64,000 nt of DNA, from the NCBI RefSeq assembly GCF_902506325.1, contig NZ_LR732330.1, positions 558,001 through 622,000 on the forward strand, in the 5' to 3' direction. Shown here piece after piece: positions 10,516-20,011 of the stretch (position 1 is the first letter of the stretch; every line of letters begins with the position of its first letter). A model generated the notes under the pieces. That model saw only the letters and a program-made list of their open reading frames with translations. It did not search any database and was not told the origin of the DNA. This stretch comes from Limnobacter sp. 130 (GTDB taxonomy: Bacteria; Pseudomonadota; Gammaproteobacteria; Burkholderiales; Burkholderiaceae_B). The position numbers and the translations under genes were made by a program.

Positions 10516-11769
10516 TTAGCGATCAATTTCACCGAACACAATGTCTTGGGTACCAATAATGGTCACCACGTCGGCCAACATGTGGCCGCGAGACATTTCG
10601 TCCAAACCTTGCAGGTGCGCAAAACCAGGGGCACGAATCTTCAAGCGATAAGGCTTGTTTGCACCGTCAGCGACCAGGTAAATACCAAACTCACCCTTCG
10701 GATGTTCAACCGCTGCGTATGACTCACCCTCAGGCACATGCATGCCCTCTGTGAACAACTTGAAGTGGTGGATCAATTCTTCCATATTGGTTTTCATGTC
10801 CACGCGCTTGGGCGGCGTTACCTTGTGGTTGTCGCTCATGACTGGGCCAGGGTTGGCACGCAACCACGCAACACACTGCTTGATGATTTTGTTCGACTGG
10901 CGCATTTCTTCAACGCGCACCAGATAACGGTCGTAGCAATCGCCGTTTTTGCCCACTGGAATATCGAAATCCATGCGGTCGTACACTTCATAAGGTTGCT
11001 TTTTGCGCAAGTCCCAGGCGATACCTGAACCACGCAGCATGGGACCGGTAAAGCCCATGGACAAAGCACGTTCAGGCGTAACCACACCCACGCCGACCAA
11101 ACGCTGTTTCCAGATGCGGTTGTCGGTCAACAGGGTTTCGTATTCGTCCACATACTTCGGAAACCGCTGGGTGAAATCGTCAATAAAATCGAGCACGGAA
11201 CCTTGTCGGTTCTTGTTCAACTCATCCACTTTCTTGGCAGAACGCACCTTGGACGGCTTGTACTGGGGCATGCGATCAGGCAAATCGCGATACACGCCAC
11301 CCGGGCGGTAATAGGCTGCGTGTAAACGTGCCCCGGAAACCGCTTCATAGCAGTCCATCAGGTCTTCACGTTCACGGAAGGCATACAGAAATACCGCCAT
11401 GGCACCCACATCAAGGCCGTGCGCACCCAACCACAGCAGGTGATTCAGGATACGGGTGATTTCATCGAACATGACGCGAATGTATTGCGCGCGAACAGGC
11501 ACTTCGATGTTCAACAGCTTTTCAATGGCCATGCAGTAAGCATGCTCATTGCACATCATGGACACGTAATCAAGGCGGTCCATGTAAGGCAATGATTGAA
11601 TAAAAGTTTTGTGCTCTGCCAGCTTTTCAGTGCCACGGTGCAACAGGCCAATGTGCGGGTCTGCGCGCTGGACGACTTCACCATCCAGCTCGAGCACCAG
11701 GCGCAACACACCGTGTGCTGCCGGGTGCTGAGGACCAAAGTTCAGAGTGTAATTTTTAATTTCAGCCAT
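10516..11769 (-). CDS. nuoD: NADH-quinone oxidoreductase subunit D
   Basis: NuoD (417 residues) is the 49-kDa-type subunit that forms the quinone reduction site with NuoB. It is related to the large subunit of NiFe hydrogenases. The N-terminal [15 protein letters not shown] motif holds the quinone-site histidines, and the [15 protein letters not shown] and [12 protein letters not shown] blocks are typical. NuoC and NuoD are separate genes here, unlike the fused NuoCD of E. coli. It lies 2 bp downstream of nuoC. Confidence 0.97.
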   Translation of the reverse strand: MAEIKNYTLNFGPQHPAAHGVLRLVLELDGEVVQRADPHIGLLHRGTEKLAEHKTFIQSLPYMDRLDYVSMMCNEHAYCMAIEKLLNIEVPVRAQYIRVMFDEITRILNHLLWLGAHGLDVGAMAVFLYAFREREDLMDCYEAVSGARLHAAYYRPGGVYRDLPDRMPQYKPSKVRSAKKVDELNKNRQGSVLDFIDDFTQRFPKYVDEYETLLTDNRIWKQRLVGVGVVTPERALSMGFTGPMLRGSGIAWDLRKKQPYEVYDRMDFDIPVGKNGDCYDRYLVRVEEMRQSNKIIKQCVAWLRANPGPVMSDNHKVTPPKRVDMKTNMEELIHHFKLFTEGMHVPEGESYAAVEHPKGEFGIYLVADGANKPYRLKIRAPGFAHLQGLDEMSRGHMLADVVTIIGTQDIVFGEIDR

Positions 11770-11771
11770 GA

Positions 11772-12383
11772 TTATTTCGCTCCACCGTATTGAGGTTCGC
11801 GAATGATGCGGGGTGTAATTTCACGCGGCTCAATGGTGACGGGTTGGTACACCACACGACCTAATTCAGGGTCGTAGCGCATTTCGACATGGCCAGACAA
11901 AGGAAAGTCTTTGCGGAACGGATGCCCCACAAAACCATAGTCAGTCAAAATGCGGCGCAAGTCGGGGTGACCTTCGAATACGATGCCATACAAGTCGAAG
12001 GCTTCGCGCTCGTACCAATTGGCCGAAGACCACACGTCGATCACAGAGGCCACGGTGGGCAAATCGTCATCGGGGCAACACACCTTCAGGCGCACGCGCA
12101 GGTTTTTCGATACAGACAACAACTGACACACCACCCAGAAACGCTGGGATTCGTTCAATTCATTGCCATATTCACTGCGATCAAGACCACACAAGTCAAT
12201 TAATTGCTCAAACTGCAGGGTTTCGTCATCGCGAAGAATGGTGCAAGACTCGAAATAAGAATCGGCCTTCACCGTCAAATTGACTTCACCGAAAGCAAGC
12301 TTGCATTCAACGATGCGATCACCGAGCGCAGCGAGCAGATCAGCGCTCAACTTTTCAAGGCTTAAAGTCTGGTTCTGTGTCAT
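11772..12383 (-). CDS. nuoC: NADH-quinone oxidoreductase subunit C
   Basis: NuoC (203 residues) is the 30-kDa-type subunit of the peripheral arm and binds NuoD without a cofactor. The family signature [20 protein letters not shown] is at about residues 123-142, followed by [20 protein letters not shown]. It is encoded separately from nuoD, directly after nuoB, with the start 12 bp past the nuoB stop. No anomaly seen. Confidence 0.97.
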   Translation of the reverse strand: MTQNQTLSLEKLSADLLAALGDRIVECKLAFGEVNLTVKADSYFESCTILRDDETLQFEQLIDLCGLDRSEYGNELNESQRFWVVCQLLSVSKNLRVRLKVCCPDDDLPTVASVIDVWSSANWYEREAFDLYGIVFEGHPDLRRILTDYGFVGHPFRKDFPLSGHVEMRYDPELGRVVYQPVTIEPREITPRIIREPQYGGAK

Positions 12384-12395
12384 GAATAGAACCCC

Positions 12396-12872
12396 TTATC
12401 GCGCAATGGTGGAAGTGGTTTTGATCTTGTTCTGCAATTGCAGCAGACCATACATGAGCGCTTCCGCTGTGGGAGGGCAGCCCGGCACGTACACATCAAC
12501 CGGCACGATGCGATCGCAACCGCGAACAACCGAATAAGAGTAGTGATAGTAACCACCACCATTGGCACACGAACCCATGGACAGCACCCAACGTGGCTCA
12601 GCCATTTGGTCGTACACTTTGCGCAAGGCTGGCGCCATTTTGTTACATAGCGTGCCCGCCACAATCATGAGGTCGGATTGACGTGGACTCGGTCGAAAAA
12701 TAATGCCAAAACGGTCCAAGTCGTAGCGACTGGCACCCGCATGCATCATTTCCACCGCACAACAAGCCAAGCCAAAGGTCATCGGCCAAAGCGAGCCAGT
12801 ACGGCCCCAGTTGATCAATTTATCAGCCGTGGTGGTGATAAAACCTTCGTTTAAAACACCGTCAATACCCAT
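12396..12872 (-). CDS. nuoB: NADH-quinone oxidoreductase subunit B
   Basis: NuoB (158 residues) carries the terminal [4Fe-4S] cluster N2 that reduces quinone. The ligands are the tandem C37-C38 ([10 protein letters not shown]), C102 (MGSCANGGG) and C132 (VPGCPPT), all present. It lies between nuoA and nuoC in the standard order. The length is normal for Burkholderiales, which lack the C-terminal extension of E. coli NuoB. Confidence 0.98.
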   Translation of the reverse strand: MGIDGVLNEGFITTTADKLINWGRTGSLWPMTFGLACCAVEMMHAGASRYDLDRFGIIFRPSPRQSDLMIVAGTLCNKMAPALRKVYDQMAEPRWVLSMGSCANGGGYYHYSYSVVRGCDRIVPVDVYVPGCPPTAEALMYGLLQLQNKIKTTSTIAR

Positions 12873-12937
12873 TTGCTTACTACCTTCACGAAAGTGGGGC
12901 GATCATTTGCCCGTAAATAGCCCGCTTATTGGCCAAT

Positions 12938-13297
12938 TTATTCCCAATCCAGCGCACCGCGGGTCCATTCGTAAATGAAACCCACCACCAGAACACCCAG
13001 GAAAATCATCATGGCCCAGAAACCAACAGGACCAATTTCCCTGTAAGCCACAGCCCAGGGGAAGAGAAACGCGATTTCGAGATCGAACAGAATAAAAAGA
13101 ATGGCAACAAGGTAGTAACGCACGTCGAATTGCATGCGGGCGTCTTCAAACGCCTCGAAACCACATTCGTAGGGGGAAAGTTTTTGCCCGTCTGGGCGGT
13201 GGGGGGCAAGGATACGACCAACCAGCATGGCACCACCGCCGACACTGATCCCCACAAGGATGAACATTAACACTGGAAAATAAGACTCTAAATTCAC
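12938..13297 (-). CDS. nuoA: NADH-quinone oxidoreductase subunit A
   Basis: NuoA (119 residues) is a three-helix membrane subunit at the junction of the two arms of complex I. The loop [20 protein letters not shown] carries the conserved Cys and acidic residues, and [13 protein letters not shown] marks the third helix. It uses a GTG start at 13297, chosen because GGGAG lies just upstream and the residues from there match the family N-terminus. It is the first gene of the operon, downstream of a terminator that follows tRNA-Leu. I could not place a convincing -35/-10 pair in the 40 bp between. Confidence 0.96.
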   Translation of the reverse strand: MNLESYFPVLMFILVGISVGGGAMLVGRILAPHRPDGQKLSPYECGFEAFEDARMQFDVRYYLVAILFILFDLEIAFLFPWAVAYREIGPVGFWAMMIFLGVLVVGFIYEWTRGALDWE

Positions 13298-13338
13298 TGT
13301 GACTCCCGTGTAAACCCTAATAGCCTTCGATTAGCCCG

Positions 13339-13373
13339 AAAAAAAGCCGGTCGTTATGTACAAGACCGGCTTT
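13339..13373 (-). terminator. Intrinsic terminator after tRNA-Leu
   Basis: On the minus strand the sequence forms a 10-bp perfect stem (AAAGCCGGTC / GACCGGCTTT) with an 11-nt loop, followed by a T run. It separates the tpiA-secG-tRNA-Leu transcript from nuoA, so the nuo operon probably has its own promoter in the short gap that follows. Confidence 0.85.
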
Positions 13374-13384
13374 GATTTAAACCT

Positions 13385-13470
13385 TGGTGCCGACGACGAG
13401 ACTCGAACTCGTACAGCCTGTGGCCACTACCCCCTCAAGATAGCGTGTCTACCAATTCCACCACGTCGGC
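13385..13470 (-). tRNA. tRNA-Leu (anticodon GAG)
   Basis: This is an 86-nt class II tRNA with the CCA end encoded. The acceptor stem pairs GCCGACG with CGTCGGC. The anticodon stem CTATC/GGTAG closes the loop TTGAGGG, giving anticodon GAG, which reads CUC and CUU leucine codons. The TTCGAGTC sequence of the T arm and a long variable arm are present. It lies between secG and nuoA and is probably processed from the secG transcript. Confidence 0.95.
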
Positions 13471-13506
13471 ATATCATTGCAGCGCAATAAATTGCTTTGC
13501 AATAAA

Positions 13507-13869
13507 TTACTTTGGAATATCCTGCACGGGCGTTTTTGGTTCAGCCGGTTTGGTCTCCGTAGGGGTTGCCGTTCCCTCTACTGGAGAAGCCTGAATGGCC
13601 TCCATTACACCACCGGATTCCGCTTCAACGCCAGCCCTTGAATAAAAGGCCAAACCCAGTGTGCAAAGCAGAAAGATTGTAGCACAAAAGCCCGTAGCCC
13701 GGCTCAAGAAATTCGCCGATCCAGTTGCACCAAACAGGCTGCCAGATGAGCCGCTGCCGAAGGCTGCGCCCATGTCTGCGCCCTTGCCGTGCTGCAACAA
13801 AACCAGAACGATAACGGCGATTGCAGAGATGATCTGCATGATCACCAAGAATGAATTGAATATGCTCAT
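13507..13869 (-). CDS. secG: Protein-export membrane protein SecG
   Basis: SecG is the small accessory subunit of the SecYEG translocon. The 120-residue protein has two membrane segments (about 4-23 and 52-75) joined by the typical glycine/serine-rich loop with LLQHGKGADMGAAFGSGSSG. The tail after residue 80 is Pro/Thr/Glu-rich. It sits 7 bp downstream of tpiA and just upstream of tRNA-Leu, a classic betaproteobacterial arrangement. Confidence 0.95.
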   Translation of the reverse strand: MSIFNSFLVIMQIISAIAVIVLVLLQHGKGADMGAAFGSGSSGSLFGATGSANFLSRATGFCATIFLLCTLGLAFYSRAGVEAESGGVMEAIQASPVEGTATPTETKPAEPKTPVQDIPK

Positions 13870-13876
13870 AAATTAT

Positions 13877-14662
13877 TTAACCTCTCGCGGCGCGTATTAT
13901 TCCAGAGAAATCATCAGAAGACAAAGCTGCACCACCAATTAGGCCACCATCAATGTCAACTTTTGAAAAAATCTCGCTTGCATTGCCCGGCTTTACACTT
14001 CCGCCGTACAAAATTCGGGTGCTCTGGGCTACTTCTGGCCCCAACATGGCATTCAGTCGGGCACGAATCATGGCGTGCACCTCTTGCGCTTGCTCCGGAC
14101 TGGCCGTAACGCCAGTGCCAATGGCCCAAACCGGCTCATAGGCAATCACCAGATTCCAGGCGCCGTTTTCAACAAATTTCGAGCAATGCTCAACAACCGG
14201 ATCCAATTGGGAGGCGATCACAGCCTCTACCTGCCCGGCTTCGCGCTCTGCCAGCGTTTCACCCACACACACAATCGGCGTGATGTCACCTTGAAGGGCC
14301 GCGACCGCTTTTTGTGCAACAGTCGCGCTGGTTTCTGCGTGGTACTGGCGACGTTCTGAGTGGCCCACCAACACCTGCTTGACCCCGAATTCCTTCAGCA
14401 TTTCGACTGACACCTCGCCGGTGTAGGCTCCACTGGATTTTGCTGACACATCCTGCGCACCGAAGATAACTGCTTGATCTTCCAGCAACTTTCCTAGTTG
14501 GGCCAGATAAGGAAACGGGCAAAATACAGACACGTCAACCTGATCGTCTACTTCGGGCAGGAACCCAAGAACAAGCGCCTCATTCGAGTCGAAGTCGCCG
14601 TTCATTTTCCAGTTACCAGCCACCAATTTCTTTCTTGAATTGTGTTTGGATGTTTCACTCAT
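13877..14662 (-). CDS. tpiA: Triosephosphate isomerase
   Basis: TpiA interconverts dihydroxyacetone phosphate and glyceraldehyde 3-phosphate in glycolysis and gluconeogenesis. Active-site residues are all visible: N17 and K19 (AGNWKMNG), H101 (VLVGHSERR) and E176 (AYEPVWAIGTG). The phosphate-binding GGSVKPGNA and GGLIGGAAL motifs follow. The 261 residues are normal, with an N-terminal extension of about 8 residues. The start overlaps the stop of the quinone oxidoreductase gene by 4 bp. Confidence 0.97.
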   Translation of the reverse strand: MSETSKHNSRKKLVAGNWKMNGDFDSNEALVLGFLPEVDDQVDVSVFCPFPYLAQLGKLLEDQAVIFGAQDVSAKSSGAYTGEVSVEMLKEFGVKQVLVGHSERRQYHAETSATVAQKAVAALQGDITPIVCVGETLAEREAGQVEAVIASQLDPVVEHCSKFVENGAWNLVIAYEPVWAIGTGVTASPEQAQEVHAMIRARLNAMLGPEVAQSTRILYGGSVKPGNASEIFSKVDIDGGLIGGAALSSDDFSGIIRAARG

Positions 14663-15699
14663 GCTCTTTCTGATTCCTTTTCTTGATTCTCGATATTGAG
14701 CACAATTTTTCCCAAGGCGTTACCTGACTCCATCAACTGGTGAGCCTTGGCAACATCAGCAAGTGTGAAAGTGGCTTGCACCAGCGATTTCAGCACTTGC
14801 GCAGAAAAACCCTCTATTAATTCCCGCTCGACCTGCCGCGCCAAATCCGCCTTGAATTCAGCGGAACGGGGCCGCAAGGTAGTTCCAGTCAAAACCACTT
14901 GTTTGGTCATCAGTTTTGCAGCGTCAATATTGGCGAAACGTCCGCCCAGCAATGCAATCACGATCACCATGCCCTGCGGTTTCGCGCAGTTCAAATCTTT
15001 GTTCAGATAATCGCCAGCCACCATGTCGAGAATCAAATCGACACCCTGTTGCTGTGTATCCTGCAACACCTGCTGCTCCCAATCCTGGGTTTTGTACAGG
15101 TAGGCCCTTTCAGCCCCCAAAGCGGTGCAAAAATCTGCCTTTTCCTGACTGCCCACAGTTACAAAAGTGCGCAATCCATGTTTCTTGCACAACTGGATGG
15201 CAGCGGTGCCAATGCCACTACTGCCCCCATGAATCAATACTGTTTGACCAGCCCTGGCAGCACCTTTCAAAAACAGGTTTTGCCAAACGGTCATGTACAC
15301 CTCGGGCAAACTGGCCGCCTCGGTGAAACTTAAACCTTTGGGAATTTGCATGCACTGCCTTGCGGGCACGCATGCATACTCCGCATAACCACCGCCATTG
15401 CACAAAGCCATGACGGGTTCGCCCAAATGGCTTTCAGGTACGCCCTGCCCCACAGCCACAACCACACCCGACACTTCCAGCCCCAAATTGGGATTGGCAT
15501 CGGCGGGTGGCGGATACAAACCCAGGCGTTGCAACACATCGGGACGATTCACCCCGGCGGCCTTGACCTGAATTAGCACCTCACCTGGCATGGGCGAAGG
15601 AACCGGTAATTCAATCAACTCAAGCTGATCGACACCACCGGGGGCCTTCACTCCCACTGCCCTCATACTGACAGGCAGTTGCGGGGCTGCTGTACTCAT
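14659..15699 (-). CDS. Zinc-free NAD(P)H:quinone oxidoreductase (MDR superfamily)
   Basis: This 346-residue protein belongs to the quinone oxidoreductase branch (PIG3/QorA-like) of the medium-chain dehydrogenases. These enzymes reduce quinones or enones with NADPH and lack structural zinc. The Rossmann motif HGGSSGIGTAAIQL is at about residues 158-171 and GVNRPDVLQRLG near residue 50 is typical. It is sandwiched between pnp and tpiA, with its ATG overlapping the pnp stop as TAATG and its stop overlapping tpiA. The substrate cannot be told from sequence. Confidence 0.88.
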   Translation of the reverse strand: MSTAAPQLPVSMRAVGVKAPGGVDQLELIELPVPSPMPGEVLIQVKAAGVNRPDVLQRLGLYPPPADANPNLGLEVSGVVVAVGQGVPESHLGEPVMALCNGGGYAEYACVPARQCMQIPKGLSFTEAASLPEVYMTVWQNLFLKGAARAGQTVLIHGGSSGIGTAAIQLCKKHGLRTFVTVGSQEKADFCTALGAERAYLYKTQDWEQQVLQDTQQQGVDLILDMVAGDYLNKDLNCAKPQGMVIVIALLGGRFANIDAAKLMTKQVVLTGTTLRPRSAEFKADLARQVERELIEGFSAQVLKSLVQATFTLADVAKAHQLMESGNALGKIVLNIENQEKESERA

Positions 15700-17843
15700 T
15701 AACCTTCGCTGGGACCTTCGGCGGCCTGCTCAGCAGGAGCCTCGGGAGCCAACAGGGCTTTCATGGACAAGCGCAGGCGACCTTTTTCATCGGCCTCAAG
15801 CACTTTAACCTTCACAACCTGGCCTTCTTTCAGGAAATCGCCAACGGTGTTCACACGTTCGTTGGCAATTTGCGAGATGTGCAACAGACCATCCTTGCCT
15901 GGCAATACGCTGACGATGGCGCCGAAATCGAGTAGCTTCAGCACGGTGCCTTCGTACACGGCACCCACTTCCACTTCAGCCGTGATGTCTTCGATCAGCT
16001 TCTTGGCGCGCTCGCCTGCGTCACCATCAACAGAGGCGATGGTGATTGAACCATCTTCCTTGATGTCGATACTTGCGCCTGTTTGCTCGGTAATGCCGCG
16101 AATGGTTGCACCACCCTTGCCAATTACGTCACGAATTTTCTCAGGATTGATCTTCATGGTGATCATGCGTGGTGCGTAGGCAGACAACTCACCCACATTG
16201 CCACCTGTGGCTTCTTTCATGATACCCAGGATATGCATGCGGCCTTCGCGAGCTTGTGCCAATGCAACTTGCATGATTTCTTTGGTAATGCCTTGAATCT
16301 TGATGTCCATCTGCAGCGCAGTCACACCGTTTTCAGAGCCAGCCACCTTGAAGTCCATGTCGCCCAAGTGATCTTCATCACCCAAAATGTCTGTAAGAAC
16401 AGCGAACTTGTTGTCTTCTTTGATCAAGCCCATGGCAATACCAGCCACCAGCTGCTTCAGGGGAACACCCGCGTCCATCAGGGACAATGCACCGCCACAC
16501 ACAGAAGCCATGGAGCTTGAACCATTGGATTCAGTGATTTCTGACACCACACGCATTGTGTACTGGAAGTCTTCAGGCGCGGGCAACATCATTTCAACTG
16601 CACGGCGTGCCAAACGGCCATGGCCGATTTCACGGCGCTTCGGTGCACCCATGCGACCACATTCGCCGGTGGCGTACGGGGGCATGTTGTAATGGAACAT
16701 GAAACGATCACGGTATTCACCGGCAACCGCATCAATCATTTGCTCGTCACGACCGGTACCCAGTGTAGTGACCACCAAAGCCTGTGTTTCACCACGTGTG
16801 AACAAGGCGGAACCGTGGGCACGTGGCAATACGCCGGTGCGAACGGTGATTGGGCGTACGGTGCGGGTATCGCGACCGTCGATGCGTGGCTCGCCATTCA
16901 GGATCTGACCGCGAACAATTTTGGCTTCCAGGCCGAACATGATGTCGCTGACGTCTGCGTTGGTAATGCCAGCGCGCTGCTCTTCAGTCAACTTGGAAGG
17001 CAGTTCAGCAGCCACTTCAGCAGAAATTTCTTTCAGGCGTTGGCTACGGGCCTGCTTTTCAGTCATTTTGTAAGCAGCGGCCAGTTTCTCGCCAGCCAAT
17101 TCGGTAACAGCAGCCACCAAAGGCTCGTTTGCAGGTGCAGCTTTCCAGTCCCATTCAGGCTTACCAGCTTTGGCGGTCAGCGCGTGAATGGCATTGATTG
17201 CGGTTTGCATTTGTTCGTGACCGAACATGATGCCGCCCAACATGATTTCTTCAGACAACTCATGCGCTTCAGATTCAACCATCAGCACAGCAGCTTCGGT
17301 ACCTGCAACAATCAGGTCCATCTTGCTGTCTTTCAACTGTGTGGCTGTTGGGTTCAGCACGTACTGCTCGTTGATGTAACCAACGCGCGCACCACCGACC
17401 GGGCCATTGAAAGGAATACCAGCGATTGACAGTGCCGCAGACGCGCCGAGCATGGCTGGAATGTCTGGATTGACTTCAGGGTTGATCGACATCACGGTCA
17501 AGGTTACCTGTACTTCATTGAAGAAGCCTTCAGGAAACAGGGGGCGCAACGGACGATCGATCAGGCGTGCATTCAGGGTTTCTTGTTCAGTGCCCTTGCC
17601 TTCGCGCTTGAAGAAGCCACCGGGAATACGGCCAGCGGCATAGAATTTTTCAACGTAATCAACGGTCAAGGGGAAAAAGTCTTGACCGGGTTTGGCAGAC
17701 TTGGCGGCTACAACAGTGGCCAATACGACGGTGTCGTCTACGGTTACGATGACAGAGCCACCCGCCTGGCGGGCGATTTCACCGGTTTCCAGGGTCACTG
17801 TGTGTTGACCATACTGGAAGGTTTCTTTATGAATTTCAAACAC
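15699..17843 (-). CDS. pnp: Polyribonucleotide nucleotidyltransferase (PNPase)
   Basis: PNPase degrades RNA 3' to 5' by phosphorolysis and is a core component of the RNA degradosome. It has two RNase PH domains, then a KH domain ([18 protein letters not shown], about residues 560-577) and a C-terminal S1 domain ([20 protein letters not shown]). I chose the GTG start at 17843 ([16 protein letters not shown], 714 residues): an AGGA box lies 8 nt upstream and the length matches the family. The frame continues upstream to 17915 without family similarity. The region between rpsO and pnp holds two hairpins described separately. Confidence 0.96.
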   Translation of the reverse strand: MFEIHKETFQYGQHTVTLETGEIARQAGGSVIVTVDDTVVLATVVAAKSAKPGQDFFPLTVDYVEKFYAAGRIPGGFFKREGKGTEQETLNARLIDRPLRPLFPEGFFNEVQVTLTVMSINPEVNPDIPAMLGASAALSIAGIPFNGPVGGARVGYINEQYVLNPTATQLKDSKMDLIVAGTEAAVLMVESEAHELSEEIMLGGIMFGHEQMQTAINAIHALTAKAGKPEWDWKAAPANEPLVAAVTELAGEKLAAAYKMTEKQARSQRLKEISAEVAAELPSKLTEEQRAGITNADVSDIMFGLEAKIVRGQILNGEPRIDGRDTRTVRPITVRTGVLPRAHGSALFTRGETQALVVTTLGTGRDEQMIDAVAGEYRDRFMFHYNMPPYATGECGRMGAPKRREIGHGRLARRAVEMMLPAPEDFQYTMRVVSEITESNGSSSMASVCGGALSLMDAGVPLKQLVAGIAMGLIKEDNKFAVLTDILGDEDHLGDMDFKVAGSENGVTALQMDIKIQGITKEIMQVALAQAREGRMHILGIMKEATGGNVGELSAYAPRMITMKINPEKIRDVIGKGGATIRGITEQTGASIDIKEDGSITIASVDGDAGERAKKLIEDITAEVEVGAVYEGTVLKLLDFGAIVSVLPGKDGLLHISQIANERVNTVGDFLKEGQVVKVKVLEADEKGRLRLSMKALLAPEAPAEQAAEGPSEG

Positions 17844-17864
17844 TTTGTCTTTTCCTTTTAGTAA

Positions 17865-17893
17865 TCTCGCCGGGCCAATACCCGGATGCGAGA
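17865..17893 (-). promoter_or_regulatory. Hairpin in the pnp leader (proximal)
   Basis: On the minus strand TCTCG...CCGGG pairs with CCCGG-CGAGA around a 6-nt loop, with a 3-nt bulge on the 5' side. It ends about 20 nt before the pnp start. In E. coli a stem-loop in the pnp leader is cut by RNase III during autogenous control. I infer a similar role here from position only. Confidence 0.55.
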
Positions 17894-17912
17894 GCCCGTC
17901 AGTTTTAAAACA

Positions 17913-17944
17913 CAAATGCCCACAACCGGGGTTGCAGGCATTTG
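17913..17944 (-). promoter_or_regulatory. Long hairpin between rpsO and pnp
   Basis: On the minus strand CAAATGCCTGCAAC pairs with GTTGTGGGCATTTG in a 14-bp stem with two weak pairs and a 4-nt loop, followed by TGTTTTAAAA. It could be the rpsO terminator (leaky) or part of an RNase III processing site in the pnp leader. The T run is short, so I do not call it a terminator outright. Confidence 0.6.
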
Positions 17945-17975
17945 AGTCAAATCAACGGCTTGTAGCAGCGACCAA

Positions 17976-18239
17976 TTACTTGCGTAGACCCAAGCTGCTG
18001 ATCAGGTTGCGGTAAGCATCTGCGTTTTTGCGCTTGAGGTAATCAAGCAGCTTACGACGACGAGACACCATGCGCAGCAAACCGCGGCGTGAGTGATGGT
18101 CTTTGGCGTTGGCCTTGAAGTGATCGGTCAACGAGTTGATTCGGGCTGTCAACAATGCTACTTGAACCTCGGGAGAACCTGTGTCGCCCTTGGCGCGTTG
18201 ATATTCGGCGAGAATTGCCGCTTTATTGATTTCTGACAT
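17976..18239 (-). CDS. rpsO: 30S ribosomal protein S15
   Basis: S15 (87 residues) binds the central domain of 16S rRNA early in 30S assembly. The conserved [17 protein letters not shown] and HLKxHxKDxHSRRGL-type region ([15 protein letters not shown]) and the C-terminal [12 protein letters not shown] are all present. It lies upstream of pnp in the conserved rpsO-pnp pair. Its leader contains a promoter-like sequence and a strong hairpin. Confidence 0.98.
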   Translation of the reverse strand: MSEINKAAILAEYQRAKGDTGSPEVQVALLTARINSLTDHFKANAKDHHSRRGLLRMVSRRRKLLDYLKRKNADAYRNLISSLGLRK

Positions 18240-18295
18240 CTTTATTACTCCACTTGCGTGAACTAGCAGCCACTGTTCAGACCGCTGTTCCGTGT

Positions 18296-18324
18296 AAAAA
18301 GACCACCCGTTTTAAAAGGTGGTC
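18296..18324 (-). terminator. Intrinsic terminator between leuA and rpsO
   Basis: On the minus strand GACCACC pairs with GGTGGTC around a 10-nt AT-rich loop, followed by TTTTT. It lies 38-66 nt downstream of leuA. Because a promoter-like element precedes it, it might act as an attenuator in the rpsO leader instead of, or as well as, ending leuA transcripts. Confidence 0.75.
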
Positions 18325-18337
18325 ACCTGAACCCGCT

Positions 18338-18365
18338 ATTGTAGGGGAAAACCGGTAAAAATCAA
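18338..18365 (-). promoter_or_regulatory. Putative sigma-70 promoter for rpsO-pnp
   Basis: The minus strand reads TTGATT, a 16-nt spacer, then TACAAT. The -35 box overlaps the leuA stop codon. Initiation would occur just ahead of the hairpin at 18301-18324, so readthrough of that hairpin would be needed to express rpsO from this promoter. Sequence match only. Confidence 0.5.
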
Positions 18366-19903
18366 ACCTGTGGATTCAACTTTTCGTGTTTTGACTGCAA
18401 TTTGTTCAAAGCTGACAAATAGGCTTTGGCCGATGCGACCACAATATCGGGATCTGCCCCCACACCATTGACTATTCGACCACCCTTTTGCAAGCGCATG
18501 GTGACTTCGCCCTGAGATTCAGTGGTACCGGAAGTAATGCCATTGACAGAGAAGAGCAAGAGTTCAGCACCGCTTTGCACTTCAGCCTCGATGGCCTTCA
18601 CTGTGGCGTCCACTGGCCCGTTGCCCTGGCTTTCAGAAATGACCTCCCGACCTTCAATTGAGAACACCACCCTTGCCTTGGGGCGTTCTCCGGTTTCGGA
18701 GTGCTGGACCAAAGACACATAGCGATAATGTTCAGATTCGCCACCAGCGCCATCACCCGACACCAAGGCATGAATGTCTTCATCAAAAATTTCGGCTTTG
18801 CGATCGGCCAAATCCTTGAATCGCTGGAAAGTATCGTTCAAGGCCTGCTCGCTTTCCATTTCAATACCCAGCGCCTCAAGACGCTGCTTGAAGGCATTGC
18901 GACCAGACAGCTTGCCCAGCACAATTTTGTTGGCAGACCAGCCGACATCCTCAGCAGTCATGATTTCATAGGTTTGACGGGCTTTCAGTACGCCATCCTG
19001 ATGAATGCCGGAAGCATGCGCGAATGCATTGGCCCCCACAATCGCTTTGTTGGGCTGAACCACAAAGCCGGTGATATTGCTGACCAATCGGCTGGCCGAG
19101 ACGATTTGCGTGGTGTCGATGCCCACATCCATATTGAAGAAGTCTCGGCGGGTTTTAACTGCCATGACAATTTCCTCTAGGGAACAATTGCCCGCCCGCT
19201 CACCCAAACCATTGATTGTGCACTCTACCTGGCGCGCACCACCAATGGCCACGCCGGCCAAAGAATTGGCCACTGCCATGCCCAAGTCGTTGTGGCAATG
19301 AACAGACCAGACGGCTTTGTCGCTATTTGGGGTCATGGTGCGAAGATCGCGCATGAATTCGCCATACAAGGAAGGCACTGCATAACCAACCGTGTCGGGA
19401 ATATTGATGGTTTTTGCACCCGCCTTGATCACGGCCTCGCAGACTTTGGCCAGAAATGGCAGTTCAGAGCGGTAGCCATCTTCAGCCGAAAACTCAACAT
19501 CATCGGTGTACTGCAGGGCCAGCTTTACAGCCTTGACGGCCTGCTCCAAAACCTGATCAGGCGTCATGCGCAACTTCACTTCCATGTGCAAAGGCGAAGT
19601 GGCAATAAAGGTGTGAATGCGGCGGCGCTCAGCTGGAGCCAATGCATCGCCAGCACGCATGATGTCTTTGTCATTGGCGCGGGCCAAAGAACACACTGTG
19701 GATTCTTTGATGACCGAGGCAATGGACTTGATCGCCTCGAAATCGCCGTTGCTGGAGGCGGCAAAACCGGCCTCGATCACGTCAACTTTCAACTTCTCAA
19801 GTTGCTTGGCAATACGGATTTTTTCTTCACGGGTCATCGAGGCGCCGGGGCTTTGTTCGCCGTCGCGCAGAGTAGTGTCGAATATGATGAGGCGGTCTGA
19901 CAT
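18362..19903 (-). CDS. leuA: 2-isopropylmalate synthase
   Basis: LeuA condenses acetyl-CoA with 2-oxoisovalerate, the first committed step of leucine synthesis. The N-terminal catalytic barrel has [16 protein letters not shown] (about residues 8-23) and the metal-binding [12 protein letters not shown] motif. The C-terminal third is the regulatory domain that binds leucine in this family. I start at the ATG at 19903 ([11 protein letters not shown], 513 residues), preceded by AGGAGA. The frame extends to 20008, but those 35 residues are not family-like. It lies downstream of pssA with a gap of about 110 bp. Confidence 0.96.
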   Translation of the reverse strand: MSDRLIIFDTTLRDGEQSPGASMTREEKIRIAKQLEKLKVDVIEAGFAASSNGDFEAIKSIASVIKESTVCSLARANDKDIMRAGDALAPAERRRIHTFIATSPLHMEVKLRMTPDQVLEQAVKAVKLALQYTDDVEFSAEDGYRSELPFLAKVCEAVIKAGAKTINIPDTVGYAVPSLYGEFMRDLRTMTPNSDKAVWSVHCHNDLGMAVANSLAGVAIGGARQVECTINGLGERAGNCSLEEIVMAVKTRRDFFNMDVGIDTTQIVSASRLVSNITGFVVQPNKAIVGANAFAHASGIHQDGVLKARQTYEIMTAEDVGWSANKIVLGKLSGRNAFKQRLEALGIEMESEQALNDTFQRFKDLADRKAEIFDEDIHALVSGDGAGGESEHYRYVSLVQHSETGERPKARVVFSIEGREVISESQGNGPVDATVKAIEAEVQSGAELLLFSVNGITSGTTESQGEVTMRLQKGGRIVNGVGADPDIVVASAKAYLSALNKLQSKHEKLNPQV

Positions 19904-20011
19904 GCTGTTCTCCTGATTATGTTCTAAGGATACAACAATGCAGGCGTGAAGCGGTATTGCGGGGAACCCGTGAAGGGCCGAATACAGCGTATCCGGCCTG
20001 AATGACACGAA

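Noticed and set aside
17844-17915. Longer pnp start at 17915
   Set aside because: The extra residues do not resemble PNPase and include the sequence of the leader hairpin; the GTG at 17843 has a good ribosome binding site.
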